A DNA stretch of 64,000 nucleotides from Cepaea nemoralis (GCA_014155875.1 JACEFZ010028134.1:62001-126000), one strand, 5' to 3'. Counted from the first letter of the stretch, positions 20,407 through 32,797 are shown. Notes: generated from the letters alone by a model not told the origin. Translations and numbers: made by a program.

Positions 20407-21420
20407 GAGCGCAGCTTATGAGGCATGCATAACCACCAGCAGGTTACAAGCGCTCTAAATCCAGCGAAAGCATATTATTTCTGAGAATCGCTGTGATTCA
20501 CCGGGTCAAAGGGACACTGTCCCATGTATATATATATATTTTGTGGTTTAAATTAATATAGATGTGTGTGTAGTTTAGTTATTGTAGGAACGCGAGGAAC
20601 AGTGCTGTAAATAGAACTTTGTGTGACCTTATTTTAACTACAGACATCAAGTGCAACGAACAGTTCTACACATAAAGTCCAAACCTACCTTGTTGAATGG
20701 ACTTATCCAATATCAGTAGAACCAGCATACGGGAGTATTCATACATCTTTTAACCGTGTGAAAGGGACAATTGACATTCTACAGTTGCATCAGTGTTAGT
20801 TAATCCAATAGAAATTGAACGGTAATCCATCAAACTGACTGTGTGAAATATAATCCGTCACTTTGTATAACATTGAAACTTTGGTGACAAATAGTGACAC
20901 ACCAACCGTGTAGTTCCGGGGTCAGTGAATTAATTATCATAAATTTATCAAAATTGTCCAGTACATATTAATCTTCACAAAGTGGTGACGTTTATTTAAA
21001 CTTTGTGTCTTAAAATTTACATTTAAATATATTTAACTTATTTATTTCTATTAATTGTGATCTAAGAATTATAGTTTGATTAACTTGTAAGCAATGACAC
21101 CTTTTGGTCGCTATTGATAAGAAGCATCAGTCTATGACGCTTAGAACGAAAGATTTGAGTGTAATTTACTTATTTTTTTTTTGAAAGTTCGGAAATAATC
21201 TCCCATGGATAATTATGTCATTTTCCTTTCAAGGGAAATAAGTAGTGTGATTGAAATCTTGGTAGAATGGAAATTTAATAGAGTGATCCGTCATGAAGCC
21301 TGACGTACAACATTGCAGGTCAGGGTCAGCCATGCGTGGATCAGAAGTATTGAAGTTGGGACTAACAAGTGCCTATCCAATCAATTAGGGTTGGTAGCAA
21401 ATGTTAAAGATACCTCGTAA
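20407..21420 (+). other. Likely 3' UTR/LTR of Gmr1-like copy A, ends undefined
   Basis: No gene seen. After the pol stop comes AAAGGGACACTGTCCCATG, where TGTCCC (about 20,518) could be an LTR start. It is followed by AT-rich sequence with a (TA)n run. No second LTR is in the window to compare with, so the boundary is a guess. Confidence 0.35.
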
Positions 21421-22344
21421 CAGAGATATCTTACAGCTTGGCCCGTATTTTTTTATTTTCTTTTTTTGGTCGTAAAGTGGCTGCATGGTTTGTGTATTGC
21501 AAACACCGCGGATAGCTACTAGCTGTGTCCACGTACAACAAGAGATATGGAAATCCAACTGGAGGGCTACACGTGTATATTGTTACTCCACAGCGGCATG
21601 TAAGAAATGTTCTGTATGTCATACCATTGCCATGTTATTTCAATACAGCCAAATTGTCATTTCAGATGACAAACCATGGGTAGACTCTGACAAATTTATA
21701 TAACCATATGTACAGATCCATGAATGAAAGGCTACACCTTTCATTAACGGGGCGGTGGGAGAATGTCAGAGTCTACAGAGTGAGTCTACAGGTTGAGTCT
21801 ACAGGTTGCGCCACCACAAGGTGTGCCACGGCGTCATCATTGCCGCCAGGCAAGAGACAGCAGCTGCGTCGAGGGAAGTCACAGGCCTGTCATTGAGTAC
21901 GGGTAGCGGGGCAGACAGGAGATACTTGTGCGACACGCGGATCATGAGATACCACGTGGCGAGATGGCCGAGCATGTGCGGCGGGTAGCTGTGAAACGGG
22001 AGACCAAGTTGGACTGGCGACAAAGGCGGTTGATTGTGTCTGGTCGAGTGAATGCTACTAGTTGTGAAGAGAGCCTGTTCGAGTGTAGCTGACTGTGTAT
22101 CTGGTGTATGTGGGTGTAAGTCGTTGACATTGATATTATCTATAACTGCTTGTTGTATATTGACATGTATTTGCGAGTGTGTCCAACATGTTGCGTTTAC
22201 GCCGAGTGAAGTGAGTGATTAAAGTGTTGACTCTATGTTCGTTGAGCGTTATGTTGAGTCATTCTGTACATTTGTATAGTCTCACATCCTGTCTGTTATA
22301 ACGAGCTGTGCAGTTGTCCTGTAGGACCCTGACAGGTGTGAACG
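21421..22344 (+). other. Candidate 5' LTR of another retroelement
   Basis: No ORF of note. Its only support is the tRNA-Pro-like primer binding site immediately downstream (22,345-22,360). There is a short tandem repeat (TGAGTCTACAGG, about 21,780-21,810). It shows no similarity by eye to the sequence after the pol ORF of copy A. Confidence 0.35.
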
Positions 22345-22360
22345 TGGGGGCTCGTCCGGG
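22345..22360 (+). promoter_or_regulatory. Primer binding site complementary to tRNA-Pro 3' end
   Basis: TGGGGGCTCGTCCGGG is the complement of the 3' acceptor end of animal tRNA-Pro, used as a minus-strand primer site by several LTR retroelements. Related degenerate repeats of GTGTGAACGTG(A/G)(T/G)GGC follow within 70 bases. Confidence 0.55.
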
Positions 22361-22652
22361 TTTAGAATCAGTTGTGAACGTAAGAAATAGGTGTGAACGT
22401 GATGGCTTTTGTCCGAGTTTTCGAACCGTATTTGCAGTAAGGTGTTTGTAAAAGTGTGAACACAGGTACGAACGTGATTGTAAAGTAGAGAATAAGTGTG
22501 AAAGTAAGATCTACCTTCTTGATTTTCCAACCATGAGAGACAATACAAATGTGCCAAGCACGTGCCTATCTCAGAGTCAATGCAAACACACAACATCCAC
22601 TGCATAGCGATATTAAGAAGGTAAAGGGCAGCAGGTTAAAAAGAGGAAAATC

Positions 22653-23150
22653 GTGGATGGGTCAACTGAAGATATTCTTCAGCAGGTGTATTCACTTGGG
22701 GACTTAGAACCTGGTGAGGAGTGGGTACAAGTGCTAACAGAATTATGTACATCTTTTTCAGTGTGCATCCAACTACACAGGAAATGCAGACAAGAAAATC
22801 CAGCTTCTATGGAGGCGGAAGTACAGGCTCTGATCTTCGAGAATTCTTTAGAGAATGATGCAGTCATTTATAAGGATGGGTCGGTCGTCCGAGGAGTGAG
22901 AAGTTCTTGGGCCTTTACGGCTTAGGCCAGAGGGAAAACTGTGAAGGAAGAGTCTGGCGATTTTGCTTTGACCTCATGCAGCCTGATTATGGAAGTCATG
23001 GCAGTAAGTAAAGCAATAACAGGGCTCGAGACACAGACATTCAATCGGGCTTGTGTCCCTAGTGACTCAATGAGTATGCTCAGGGGAATAGTGATGGGTG
23101 GGTCCGAAGAGAGTGGCTGCTGTCTCTGGAGCGGTCTCAACTGGCAATGA
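22653..23150 (+). pseudogene. RNase-H LINE fragment
   Basis: Plus-strand frame with AVIYKDGSVVRGVRSSWAF (first RNase H Asp region), an in-frame TAG at about 22,924, then SLIMEVMAVSKAITGLE (Glu region) and SDSMSMLRGI. It ends where the Gmr1-like copy B begins. Same family as 12,783-13,503. Confidence 0.8.
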
Positions 23151-23162
23151 TTAGTTTCATCT

Positions 23163-25623
23163 CACACTTTCAGTCAGCAAGTTATTAAATATTGTTAATG
23201 AGCCGCGTGGTTTGGCACCGTAAACAAGTTCAAATGGTGAAAAACCTGTGCTGGAATGAGGTATTTCTCTATAAGCAAGGAGTATAGCAGGCAAATATGA
23301 GTCCCAGTTCTCTAGGTGCTCTTGAGTGACTTTAGATAACATATGTTTCAAGTCCCCCGTTTATTTATTCTATACTCCCAGTGGAGTGGGGGTGGTACGG
23401 GCTGTTAAAACATTGTTGCACTCCTAACATCTTGGTAAATGCCTGGGTAGCTGCTGCAATAAACTGGCTACCTCTGTCTGACAAAACCGTATCAGGGAAT
23501 CCTATCCTAGCAAATACATGAAAGAAAACTTCCACGATATCTTTGGAAGTTGTGTTTTTAAGCGCTATCGCTTCTGGCCATCTCGAACATAGATCCACAA
23601 TTGTAAGTATGAACCTATTCCCCCTAGCTGTTACATGGTTTAAAGGTCCTACTAAATCCACAGATATCTTTTCAAATGGTCTACATGCAAGGTCTGTTAC
23701 TTGTAGTTCTGCTTGTGGGTGTTTACCCTTTTTCACAAGCTTCTGGCAGATGTCACAGGATCTGCAGTATTGTTTTGTATCACTACAGAACTTTGGCCAG
23801 TAGAACTGCATTAATAATCTTGACCTAGTTTTGGCATAGGCCATATGCCCTGCAAAGGGTATATCGTGCGCAAGTTGTAAGGCTTTCTTGCGTTGTTCAG
23901 ATGGTTACACCGTTTGCGCTGTTGTTTCGGTATCTTTGATGTAGTATCTTGTAAGGATACCGTTCTTTAAATCAAAGTACCACTTTGCTGATTTTAACAT
24001 TCTTGGCTTTTGGCCTATCAATTTAAAATACTTTTGTAATGATGGATCTGCCTCTTGGGCTTTAATAAAATTTTCCCTCGTGGTGTTAAGGGGTAGTATC
24101 ACTGGACTCAGCAATTCCAGAGTCTCAGTTTGCTTTATCTGGTCTTGCTTGGATGTATCAGACCTGGTTGTTAAATTTGCACAATCAACTTCATTACATG
24201 GTCTTAATTATTGTGAACATTCATTTGTAGACATTAATACCTTTTCATTCAAACAATGATGCAATGGTGATGGATTTATGGCAATGTTTTCATGAGTTGA
24301 TGATGGATTATCAATAATACACTCATGAGGTGATAAATTTGAAATAGGACAATCATAAACAGATGTTAAAACATTTGCAACTGTACAATTGGTAGAAGAT
24401 GTAATGGCATCATGAGGCATATCGTTTACCTCGGGCAAGTTTCCCACAATCACATCGCAACATGGGTTTGTTAGTGCTGCGCATTTGACTTTGCCCTTAA
24501 GGAACGGGGTGTCAATGTATGCCCATGCAAGAGGGTATTTCTCGATGTTGCCTGAGAAAGTCCTGCATGTTATGTGTCTGCCAGTATAATCTTCTGGGAG
24601 GATAAAGTCGCTCTTTAAACCAACAAGGGTGCACCCGCTATCCCGTAAAACGTAAAACAGTGGCAGCTTTGACATTAACATAACCTCTGTGAATATTCAA
24701 TCTACCCTTGGAATCTATCACCAGATTGGCTTCTTCACTGGCGATAGGGACTGAATGGCCGCATGTTAGTACGCCATCTTTGTGGAAACCGTTGCAGGTG
24801 GTACATTTTTCAAGGTTGAAAACATCTATGGCCTGAGCAACATTCACAGGATGGTCTACAACTTGTTCCTCATCTGAGGAAGAGCTATCAAACATGGCAG
24901 CGTTGGCTTTCTTGCTCATCTGTTTACATTTACAGACGTTGCGCCAGTGGCCATATGCTTTGCAAAGAAAGCATTTGGACATCCGTTTATAGCCTCTTCT
25001 CTCTTTATCTGGCTTCTCTATGAAATTTTGCAAGTATGTGAGGTATGCCGGATTTTTATCACACATTTCATTTGTATTGTGGTTCAAACTACAGTATCTA
25101 CATGGGTAGTTTTTGGATGTAGATGGTTTGAATTGTTTTTGTTTATAATAGGACTCTGATTTTGATTTGTCGTAGCTGGCAGCTGCTACAAACTCAGTGT
25201 CAGATCGGATATTTGCAAAACAGTTCTTATTGGCCGTGAAATAGGCCGACCCACGCTTTTCCATCTGTTGTACAGTTTCACATTCACACTCTAAGAGAAA
25301 CTTCGAAAAAGGTGATGGAATGGAAGAGATAACTTTGTCTCTTAAAATTAGGTCTTTTAATTTCTCAAAATCATTGTTAATTTTGGCTGATGATAGCCAT
25401 TTACTGAAAATATCATGAACTAAGGAGATATAATCAGAGAACGTTTGCGTTGGTTTTGGAGACAGTTTGCTAAATTGTTCTCTGTACCCAGCCTCATCCA
25501 GTAGGAAATGTGCCATTATTTTAGATTTTATATAATGGTAATCTTTCCTAAGATCTTTGGGGATGGTTTCTATAACTTTTAGAGGTTCCCCGGAGAGACT
25601 TCTCATGTAAATAATGTTCCATT
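23163..25623 (-). pseudogene. Gmr1-like element copy B: gag C-terminus, protease, integrase part
   Basis: Minus strand. Gag from 25,606 has the zinc knuckle CFLCKAYGHWRNVC and Cys/His motif CRYCSLNHNTNEMC, and runs without the copy A frameshift into the protease. A 7-bp tandem duplication at about 24,644-24,657 then breaks the frame just before DSGCTLVG. The linker ends at a stop codon (23,905-23,907). Integrase (23,844 downward) retains YWPKFC, CRSCDICQ, ISVDLVG and VLSDRGSQF, and a frameshift near 23,365 separates the last part. The element stops at 23,163 beside a LINE fragment, so RT and RNase H are absent. Confidence 0.9.
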
Positions 25624-27742
25624 ATTCCACCCTTGGGCAAGGTGGAGTACCCGTTTATCCCCCCGATCAGGGTTACGTGAAGCCATGGGTGCAGGTGATG
25701 GATGAAGATGAAGAGCAGACGACAGATAGTTGTAAGTTATGGTCTCCAGCTTCACGACGGTAGGCAGAGGATCTCCTTTTTGGGAGACAATGGCTACGGT
25801 CATCGACCAGTATGGTCACTGCTAGGAAGGAAAGCAATGGCAAACTACCTTCTTTACAGATGCCAAGAATATCATGTACTGCAGTCTTATCGATAATCAG
25901 AGAAACGGCGTAAATGGGTGCTCCATAGGAGTAAGCCTCGCCCAGTAGGGGTAGTCATGTGCACCAGGTGACTCCAGACCGTCATCAGGCGACTGAGTGC
26001 AAAAGAATATCAACACTGAAAGTAGGAACTTGGAATGTAAGAACTATGAGTGGGGATGGGAAATTTGATAACATTAAGAATGAAATGAGAAGATTAAATA
26101 TTAACCTAGTTAGGTGTATGTGAGACCAGATGGACAGGAATGGGCATTATGACATCTGAGGAATATAGAATAATCTATTCTGGTGCAGAGAGAAACAACA
26201 GCGAGGAGTAGCAATTATAATGGATACAGAGAGAGCAAAATCGATCAAAGGATATTGGACTGTATCAGACAGAGTGTTACTGGTGAAGTTGAGTGGAAGA
26301 CCTTTTGATGTCAACGTCATACAAGTTTATGCACCAACAGCTGACAGTAGTGATGACAGCATCGATGAATTTTATAGTGATTTAGAGAAAGCCTTCAAAA
26401 TATGCAAGAATTCTGAAGTAACTATCATAATGGGTGACTTGAATGCCAAAGTTGGAAATCAACAGGACGGATGCATAGTAGGCAAGTATGGACTAGGGGA
26501 ACAGAATGAAAGAGGTTGCAGACTAGTACAGTGGGCAAAAGAGCAAGATTTGATTATTGGAAACACCTGGTTTCAACAGCACCCAAGGAGATTATGGACA
26601 TGGAGGAGTCCTGATCATAAGATTAAAAATCAGATTGATTACATCCTCATCAACAGAAGATTTCGAAATGCCTTAAAAGTTCGCAAAAACTATACCAAGC
26701 GCAGACTGCTACAGCGACCATAGATTAATCTTAAGCAATTTACATATAAAATTAAAGAAAGTCAAATATTCACCAAGAAACACAAAATTTGATCTACAAG
26801 CACTGAAGAGTGAGGAAATAAAAGATAAATTCAACGTAGAGGTAAAAAAACAGATTTGATGCATTGTCCGATATGGAAATATTATTTCAAGATGTCAGTG
26901 ACCAATGGGAAATGTTAAAGACATCAGTCAACCAAGCGCAGAAACAACCATTCCAAAAGTAAAGATAATAGGACGCAAGAAATGGATGACGGAAGACATC
27001 TTAAAACTCATGGAAGTAAGAAGAAATAACAAAAATAACAAGGATAAATATGAAGAGATACATAGGAAAATTAGGAAGCTATGCAAAGAGGCAAAAGAAA
27101 CATGGCTTGAGGAAAATTGCAAGGAAATTGAACACCAACACAATACCCGGATACCAAATTAATGCACAAAAGAATTAATGACATCACTAACAAAAGAACA
27201 CACACATCAACGGGTTGCCTAAAAACCAAAGATGGCAAAATCATAATAGAAAAAGATCAGATTTTACATGCGTGGTCAGATTATGTGAAAGACCTTTATG
27301 ATGATACAAGAGAAGAACAATATGATCATCGGAATAATAATGAAGGACCATCAATTTTGAAGATAGAAGTTCAGAATGCTCTTAACCATATGAAAACTGG
27401 CAAGACCCCGGGTACAGATAACATCACAGTAGAAATGATCAATGCCTTAGAAGAATATGGAATTGACCAAGTCACCAGGCTGCTGAACGCAATATACGAT
27501 ACTGGAGATATACCTCCTGAATTATGTAATTCTATATTTATTGCAATCCCGAAGAAATCAGGAGCCATGGAATGCGATCAACATAGAACAATTAGTATAA
27601 TGAGCCACATCACAAAGATTCTGCTGAGGATTATCATGCAAAGAGCTAGGAAGAAAATACAACCCGAAATAGGAGAAGAACAATGTGGGTTTGTAGAAAG
27701 CAAGGGCACAGTAAATGCTGTGTATATACTGAGAACAGTAAT
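23163..27742 (-). repeat. Inverted duplication, arm B (pairs with 13,981-18,545)
   Basis: Reverse-complement partner of arm A, about 4.6 kb, separated from it by about 4.6 kb of unrelated sequence. Beyond 27,742 arm B continues into the rest of the LINE and the gag N-terminus. Beyond 18,545 arm A continues into RT/RNase H. Each arm therefore carries a different end of the same element. Confidence 0.88.
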
Positions 27743-28631
27743 TGAGCGTTCTATAGAAGTAAACAAGGATCTATATCTTTGCTTTATTGACTACACAAAG
27801 GCTTTCGATAAAGTGAGACATGTCGACATGATAAGGATGCTTGAAGATTTACAAATTGATGGAAAGGACCTTAGACTTGTAAAAACCATATATTGGAAAC
27901 AACAAACTGCCATCAGAATTGATAACGATGTAGGTCAATATCAGCCTATTAAAAGAGGTGTGAGACAGGGATGTGTAATGTCTCCAGATCTTTTTTCCCT
28001 GTACAGTGAAAATATATTTAGAAATATAGAAGATATGGAAGGAATCAACATTGGGGGACGATACATCAATAACATTAGATATGCAGATGACACAGATTAG
28101 AACAAGAATTGCCATGGCGAAGGTAGCCTTTTGCAAGATGAAAAACATACTGACCAACAAAAAGATATCAATTGAAACGAGAAAAAGAGAGTTGAGATGC
28201 TACATAGAACCTATACTTCTGTATGGATGTGAAGCATGGACAATATGCAGTCAAGCTGAAAAACAGCTAATGGCTGTGGAAATGTGGTTTCTGAGGAAAA
28301 TGCAAAGAATACCATGGACAGATAGAAAAACCAACGAACAAGTCCTTCAAGAAACAAATGAAGATCGTAAACTGATTAGAGTCATTAGACGTAGACAGTC
28401 AAAATTTTTTGGGCATGTTATTAGAAGAAATGAACTGGAGAACTTGGTGACAACTGGCAAGATCGAAGGGAGGAGACCAAGGGGAAGACCTAGAAGCAAA
28501 TACCTGGATGGTTTGGCCACGTGGCATGGTCGAGACAGGAACACAGAGCTGATCCACGACTCTGGTGATCGAGTGAGATGGCAGAACATGACCGCCCACG
28601 CTTACCGGCATGGCACATGATGGATGGATGG
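25624..28631 (+). mobile_element. APE-type LINE copy B inserted in Gmr1-like gag, with TSD
   Basis: A 3.0-kb LINE on the plus strand flanked by AATGTTCCATT at 25,613-25,623 and 28,632-28,642. The gag frame of the host element is in register on both sides. Coding pieces: endonuclease (26,220-26,723; VIQVYAPT, IMGDLNAKVG, IDYILINRRF), linker (26,905-27,162), RT (27,162-28,100; FIDYTKAFDKV, GVRQGCVMSP, IRYADDT) and post-RT region (28,085-28,620; EPILLYGCEAWT, GRRPRGRPRSKY). About 100 codons after YADDT are missing by comparison with 13,590-13,980. The 3' end is a short GATG/GGAT repeat. Frameshifts make this copy dead. Confidence 0.9.
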
Positions 28632-28642
28632 AATGTTCCATT

Positions 28643-29126
28643 CAGACTCTGCGATCTGGTAATGGTCCATGATTGTTTCAAAATTTTGGGTGAAGGCTGC
28701 AATGCAGTCACCTGATGTGAACCCTTTAACGATCCCCTGATACTTTTTATATTGATTTTCTTTCTCTTTAAGTTCTAATTGTCTAGTATCTTTGGCGGCT
28801 GCTGTTTCAGCTTCTAATTGTTTGATCTTTAGTTGCATTTCTAGGTCTTCTCGTTTACTTTGAGCCGCGATTTCAGCTTTTCTGAGTTCTGCCTCAGTCT
28901 GTTTGGCTTGGAGCTCTGCTTCCATTTTCCTAGCATCTAATTTTGCCTTTTCCAAGTCTCTTTCAGCTGCCCTATCTTCTCTTTCCCTAGCTTTCTCTTG
29001 TACTTTGAGATATTCATCATACTTTGCCTCACTCCATTTGTTTAGTTCTTCACCAGTTAAATTTAACTTTAATCCTAAATTTATAAAATGTTCCAATGTT
29101 GACATTTTGGATGCGTTTAAATACAA
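28643..29126 (-). CDS. Gmr1-like copy B: gag N-terminus, coiled coil
   Basis: Minus-strand frame starting at 29,126 or at the internal Met of MSTLEHFINLGLKLN. It contains a long charged segment (EKAREREDRAAERDLEKAK and following) predicted by eye to be a coiled coil, then FTQNFETIMDHYQIAE. The LINE insertion begins directly after. It is the only copy of the gag N-terminus here and shows that the LINE sits inside gag. Confidence 0.85.
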
Positions 29127-29550
29127 AAAAATATATCAGAAAATAACATTAATTTGTTAGTAGATAGGCCTATGATACAATTTACAATGTCTATGGAAAG
29201 AATGTACAGCCAATGCCTGTTTACATGCACAAAAGTGTAGAAAAAATGAATACTTAAGTGACCCAGGCGTTCTTGAGATGTTGCCGGACTGCGGGTTACG
29301 AAAATGGCTACTTGCTCTTGGGTCGCACGCAAAATACCTTTTCGACGTTACGGATCTTGCACGCTAACAACCTGGTTGCTTGGACAGAAATAATATTAGA
29401 ATGTGTCTGTTTGTGTGGTGTATGCGATGTCACTATGTTTTATTAGGTTTGTATGCTGTAAAGTGTGTCTGTTAGTCGTACTGTCGTCTGTCGAACTCAC
29501 AATGTTTTTCTCTCAACTCTTCCCAAAACTCACTTATATTTTCACATATA
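29127..29550. other. Upstream flank of Gmr1-like copy B
   Basis: No gene seen. It probably includes the 5' UTR or LTR of the element (minus strand), but without a second LTR the limits cannot be set. Confidence 0.35.
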
Positions 29551-30843
29551 ACAGTACAGTACATCTACCTACAGTACACCATCCAGGTAGAGAACAGACA
29601 ACAGTACATCTACCTACAGTACACCATCCAGGTAGAGAACAGACAACATTACACCATCCAGGTAGAGAACAGACAACAGTACATCTACCTACAGTACACC
29701 ATCCAGGTAGAGAACAGACAACAGTACATCTACCTACAGTACACCATCCAGGTAGAGAACAGACAACAGTACATCTACCTACATTACACCATCCAGGTAG
29801 AGAACAGACAACAGTACATCTACCTACATTACACCATCCAGGTAGAGAACAGACAACAGTACATCTACCTACAGTACACCATCCAGGTAGAGAACAGACA
29901 ACAGTACATCTACCTACAGTACACCATCCAGGCAGAGAACAGACAATGTTACATCTACCTACAGTAAACCATCCAGGTAGAGAACAGACAACAGTACATC
30001 TAACTACATTACACCATCCAGGTAGAGAAAAGACAACAGTACATCTAACTACAGTACACATACAGGTAGAGAACAGACAACAGTACACCATCCAGGTAGA
30101 GAACAGACAACAGTACACCATCCAGGTAGAGAACAGACAACAGTACACCATCCAGGTAGAGAACAGACAACAGTACACCATCCAGGTAGAGAACAGACAA
30201 CAGTACACCATCCAGGAAGAGAACAGACAACATTACACCATCCAGGTAGAGAACAGACAACAGTACATCTACCTACAGTACACCATCCAGGTAGAGAACA
30301 GACAACAGTACATCTATCTACCTACAGTACACCATCCAGGTAGAGAACAGACAACAGTACATCTACCTACAGTACACCATCCAGGTAGAGAACAGACAAC
30401 AGTACATCTACCTACAGTACACCATCCAGGTAGAGAACAGACAACAGTACATCTACCTACAGTACACCATCCAGGTAGAGAACAGACAACAGTACACCAT
30501 CCAGGTAGAGAACAGACAACAGTACATCTATCTACCTACAGTACACCATCCAGGTAGAGAACAGACAACAGTACATCTACCTACAGTACACCATCCAGGT
30601 AGAGAACAGACAACAGTACATCTACCTACAGTACACCATCCAGGTAGAGAACAGACAACAGTACACCATCCAGGTAAGAGAACAGACAACATTACACCAT
30701 CCAGGTAGAGAACAGACAACAGTACATCTACCTACAGTACACCATCCAGGTAGAGAACAGACAACAGTACATCTATCTACCTACAGTACACCATCCAGGT
30801 AGAGAACAGACAACATTGCATCTACCTACAGTACACCATCCAG
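29551..30843. repeat. Satellite of 45-bp and 30-bp units, about 1.3 kb
   Basis: Three 15-bp blocks alternate: AGTACATCTACCTAC, AGTACACCATCCAGG and TAGAGAACAGACAAC. Full units have all three (45 bp); short units lack the first (30 bp). A run of short units sits in the middle (about 30,060-30,240). CTACCT and AGGTAG within a unit are complementary. All unit lengths are multiples of three, which keeps long frames open on both strands. These frames have repeat composition and are not taken as genes. Confidence 0.95.
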
Positions 30844-30984
30844 TTCTCTAAGTCAATATCAAGTTCTCTACCTGGAAAATTGTTAAACTTATGCCAATAA
30901 ATAGGTGGGCAATAGTGTCCACCTCAAATGATATTGACTTCGAGAGAGAATGTTCATGAAGAAGTAGTCCATGTACTCAGGAGT

Positions 30985-31385
30985 AAAGCCAACTTGGCAC
31001 TATGGACTCCTTCATCAGGAGCAAAGCACCTTTGCACTATGGACTCCATCATCAGGAGCAAAGCACCTTGGCACTATGGACTCCTTCCTCAGGAGCAAAG
31101 CACCTTGGCACTATCGACTCCATCATCAGGAGCAAAGCCACGTTAGCACCATAGACTCCTTCCACAGGAGCGAAGTTTTACCTTGTCACTAGGACTCCTT
31201 ACTCAGGAGCTAAGCCACGTTAGCACCATAGACTCCTTCATCAGGAGCAAAGCCACATTAGCACCATAGACTCCTTCCTCAGGAGCAAAGCCACGTTAGC
31301 ACCATAGACTCCTTCCACAGGAGCGAAGTTTTACCTTGTCACTAGGACTCCTCAGTAACAAAGCCACAAATGGCACTGTGGACTA
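30985..31385. repeat. About 37-40-bp minisatellite, about 10 units
   Basis: Units contain GGACTCCTTCATCAGGAGC, AAAGCCACGTTAGCACCATA or CACCTTGGCACTAT. ACTCC and GGAGT-like ends make each unit a small inverted repeat. A larger period is visible, since the block with AGCGAAGTTTTACCTTGTCACTAG recurs twice. Confidence 0.9.
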
Positions 31386-31999
31386 CTTCTTCATGAAAGG
31401 ATCCGTCAGTCTAAGACAACATCACTTGAGATGGACACGTCTTGACCACTGATTGATTGCCATCCGCACCAGGCTAATATTTAATAAGTTATCGCACGGA
31501 CCTGAGAGAGAACTGTCCATGTAGCAGATCATTTCTAGAAGCCCGCTCTGAACTCTGAACTCGGACATGCAACAGGTGTATACAGACAACAAGCGCCGTC
31601 CTCGGATACGGCCCGCTTGCCGGCGGAGTGAGGAGGCAAAGAACCAGTGCCTAAACCCCACGTGTTCTATGTGTGAGCATGACTGGAGGAATGGCAGTGG
31701 CCAGTATGCAGCGGAAGTATGACAGGGGGAGGACTGTTAGATACGCAATTTCCCACCGAGAGACAGGCACTAGTTTTAGGCACTAGTTCTTTGTGGGGAA
31801 CTGAGGACTGGTCTGGTTTGTAAGATTAATCCCGCGTCTAGCGTTCGTTGTCTCGGATGGCTGTGTCAGGTGCACAAAACTGGGATCTTCCCAGCCTTCG
31901 CAAGTTAGCGAGACAGGCATTTCGAGAATGTAACCGCATCGTTCATTAGTTAGCGAGACAGGCATTTCGAGAATGTAACCGCATATTTTCATTTATTCT
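31386..31999. other. No gene recognised; contains a 2x repeat of about 45 bp
   Basis: The only structure seen is a tandem pair at about 31,900-31,985 containing GTTAGCGAGACAGGCATTTC and GAGAATGTAACCGCAT. Confidence 0.5.
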
Positions 32000-32772
32000 G
32001 GTAGAGATGTCGGAGGCCAGAGTGGAGTGGCATTTTGTTTAGATAAGACAACTGCAAAAACTTTAATGGGATATAATCCAGTTAGTGATAGAATCCTCAC
32101 TATTAGACTTAAAGGCCGTCCAAAAAACACAACTCTCATACAGATATATGCACCTACTTCAGCAGCAGAGGACGACGAAATTGAAGATTTTTACAACACA
32201 CTACAAGACACATTAAATAAGATTGGTCATAATGATATAGCAATAATAATGGGGAATTTTAATGCAAAAGTAGGTGCAGGCAGAGCTGAAAATGAGAGAC
32301 ACGTTTTAGGAAAATTTGGATTAGGAAATAGAAATGATGCAGGTGACAAATTAATTGAATTTTGCACAGAAAATGAGTTAACGATAGCCAACACACTTTT
32401 TAAACAACATCCAAGGCCACTTCGTTTTGATCTCACAAACATACCAGACGCATACAACATAGAAGTTATGAATCGCTTTGGGGTCTTGATGTCTGTACAG
32501 GAATAAATGACACCTGATGAACTGGCAGTACAAGCTAGAGATATCTTGATAACTGCAGCCAAAGATCTAATTCCGACCAAGAAAAAGCAACTTAAGCCAT
32601 GGATTACGAAGGGAGCTGAAACGGAAAGGAGAAGAATCAATTAACCGCAGGATGAAGTATAAATCTTTAACTCGAGAAATAAGAAAGAACACAAGAAAGG
32701 ACAAAAATCAATATATACAAGATTGCTGTACCAGAATAGAGCAATATCATAAGGCTGGAAGAGATGATTATG
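32000..32772 (+). pseudogene. LINE endonuclease fragment, second APE family
   Basis: The plus strand reads NPVSDRILTIRLKGRP, TLIQIYAPTSAAEDDEIED, IAIIMGNFNAKVG (Asp of the usual GDFNAK replaced by Asn) and KFGLGNRNDAG, then LTIANTLFKQHP. After a stop, a second piece continues with PDELAVQARDILITAAKDL and KKQLKPWITK. It differs clearly from the 26-kb LINE. No RT follows. A (TTAG)n run at 32,773-32,797 directly abuts it. Confidence 0.82.
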
Positions 32773-32797
32773 TTAGTTAGTTAGTTAGTTAGTTAGT
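32773..32797. repeat. (TTAG)n microsatellite
   Basis: Six tandem TTAG units at the end of the truncated LINE fragment, possibly its 3' tail or a repair tract. Confidence 0.9.

Noticed and set aside
29403..30557. 384-codon plus-strand open frame
   Set aside because: Entirely a translation of a 15-bp-block satellite; opposite-strand frames are open as well.
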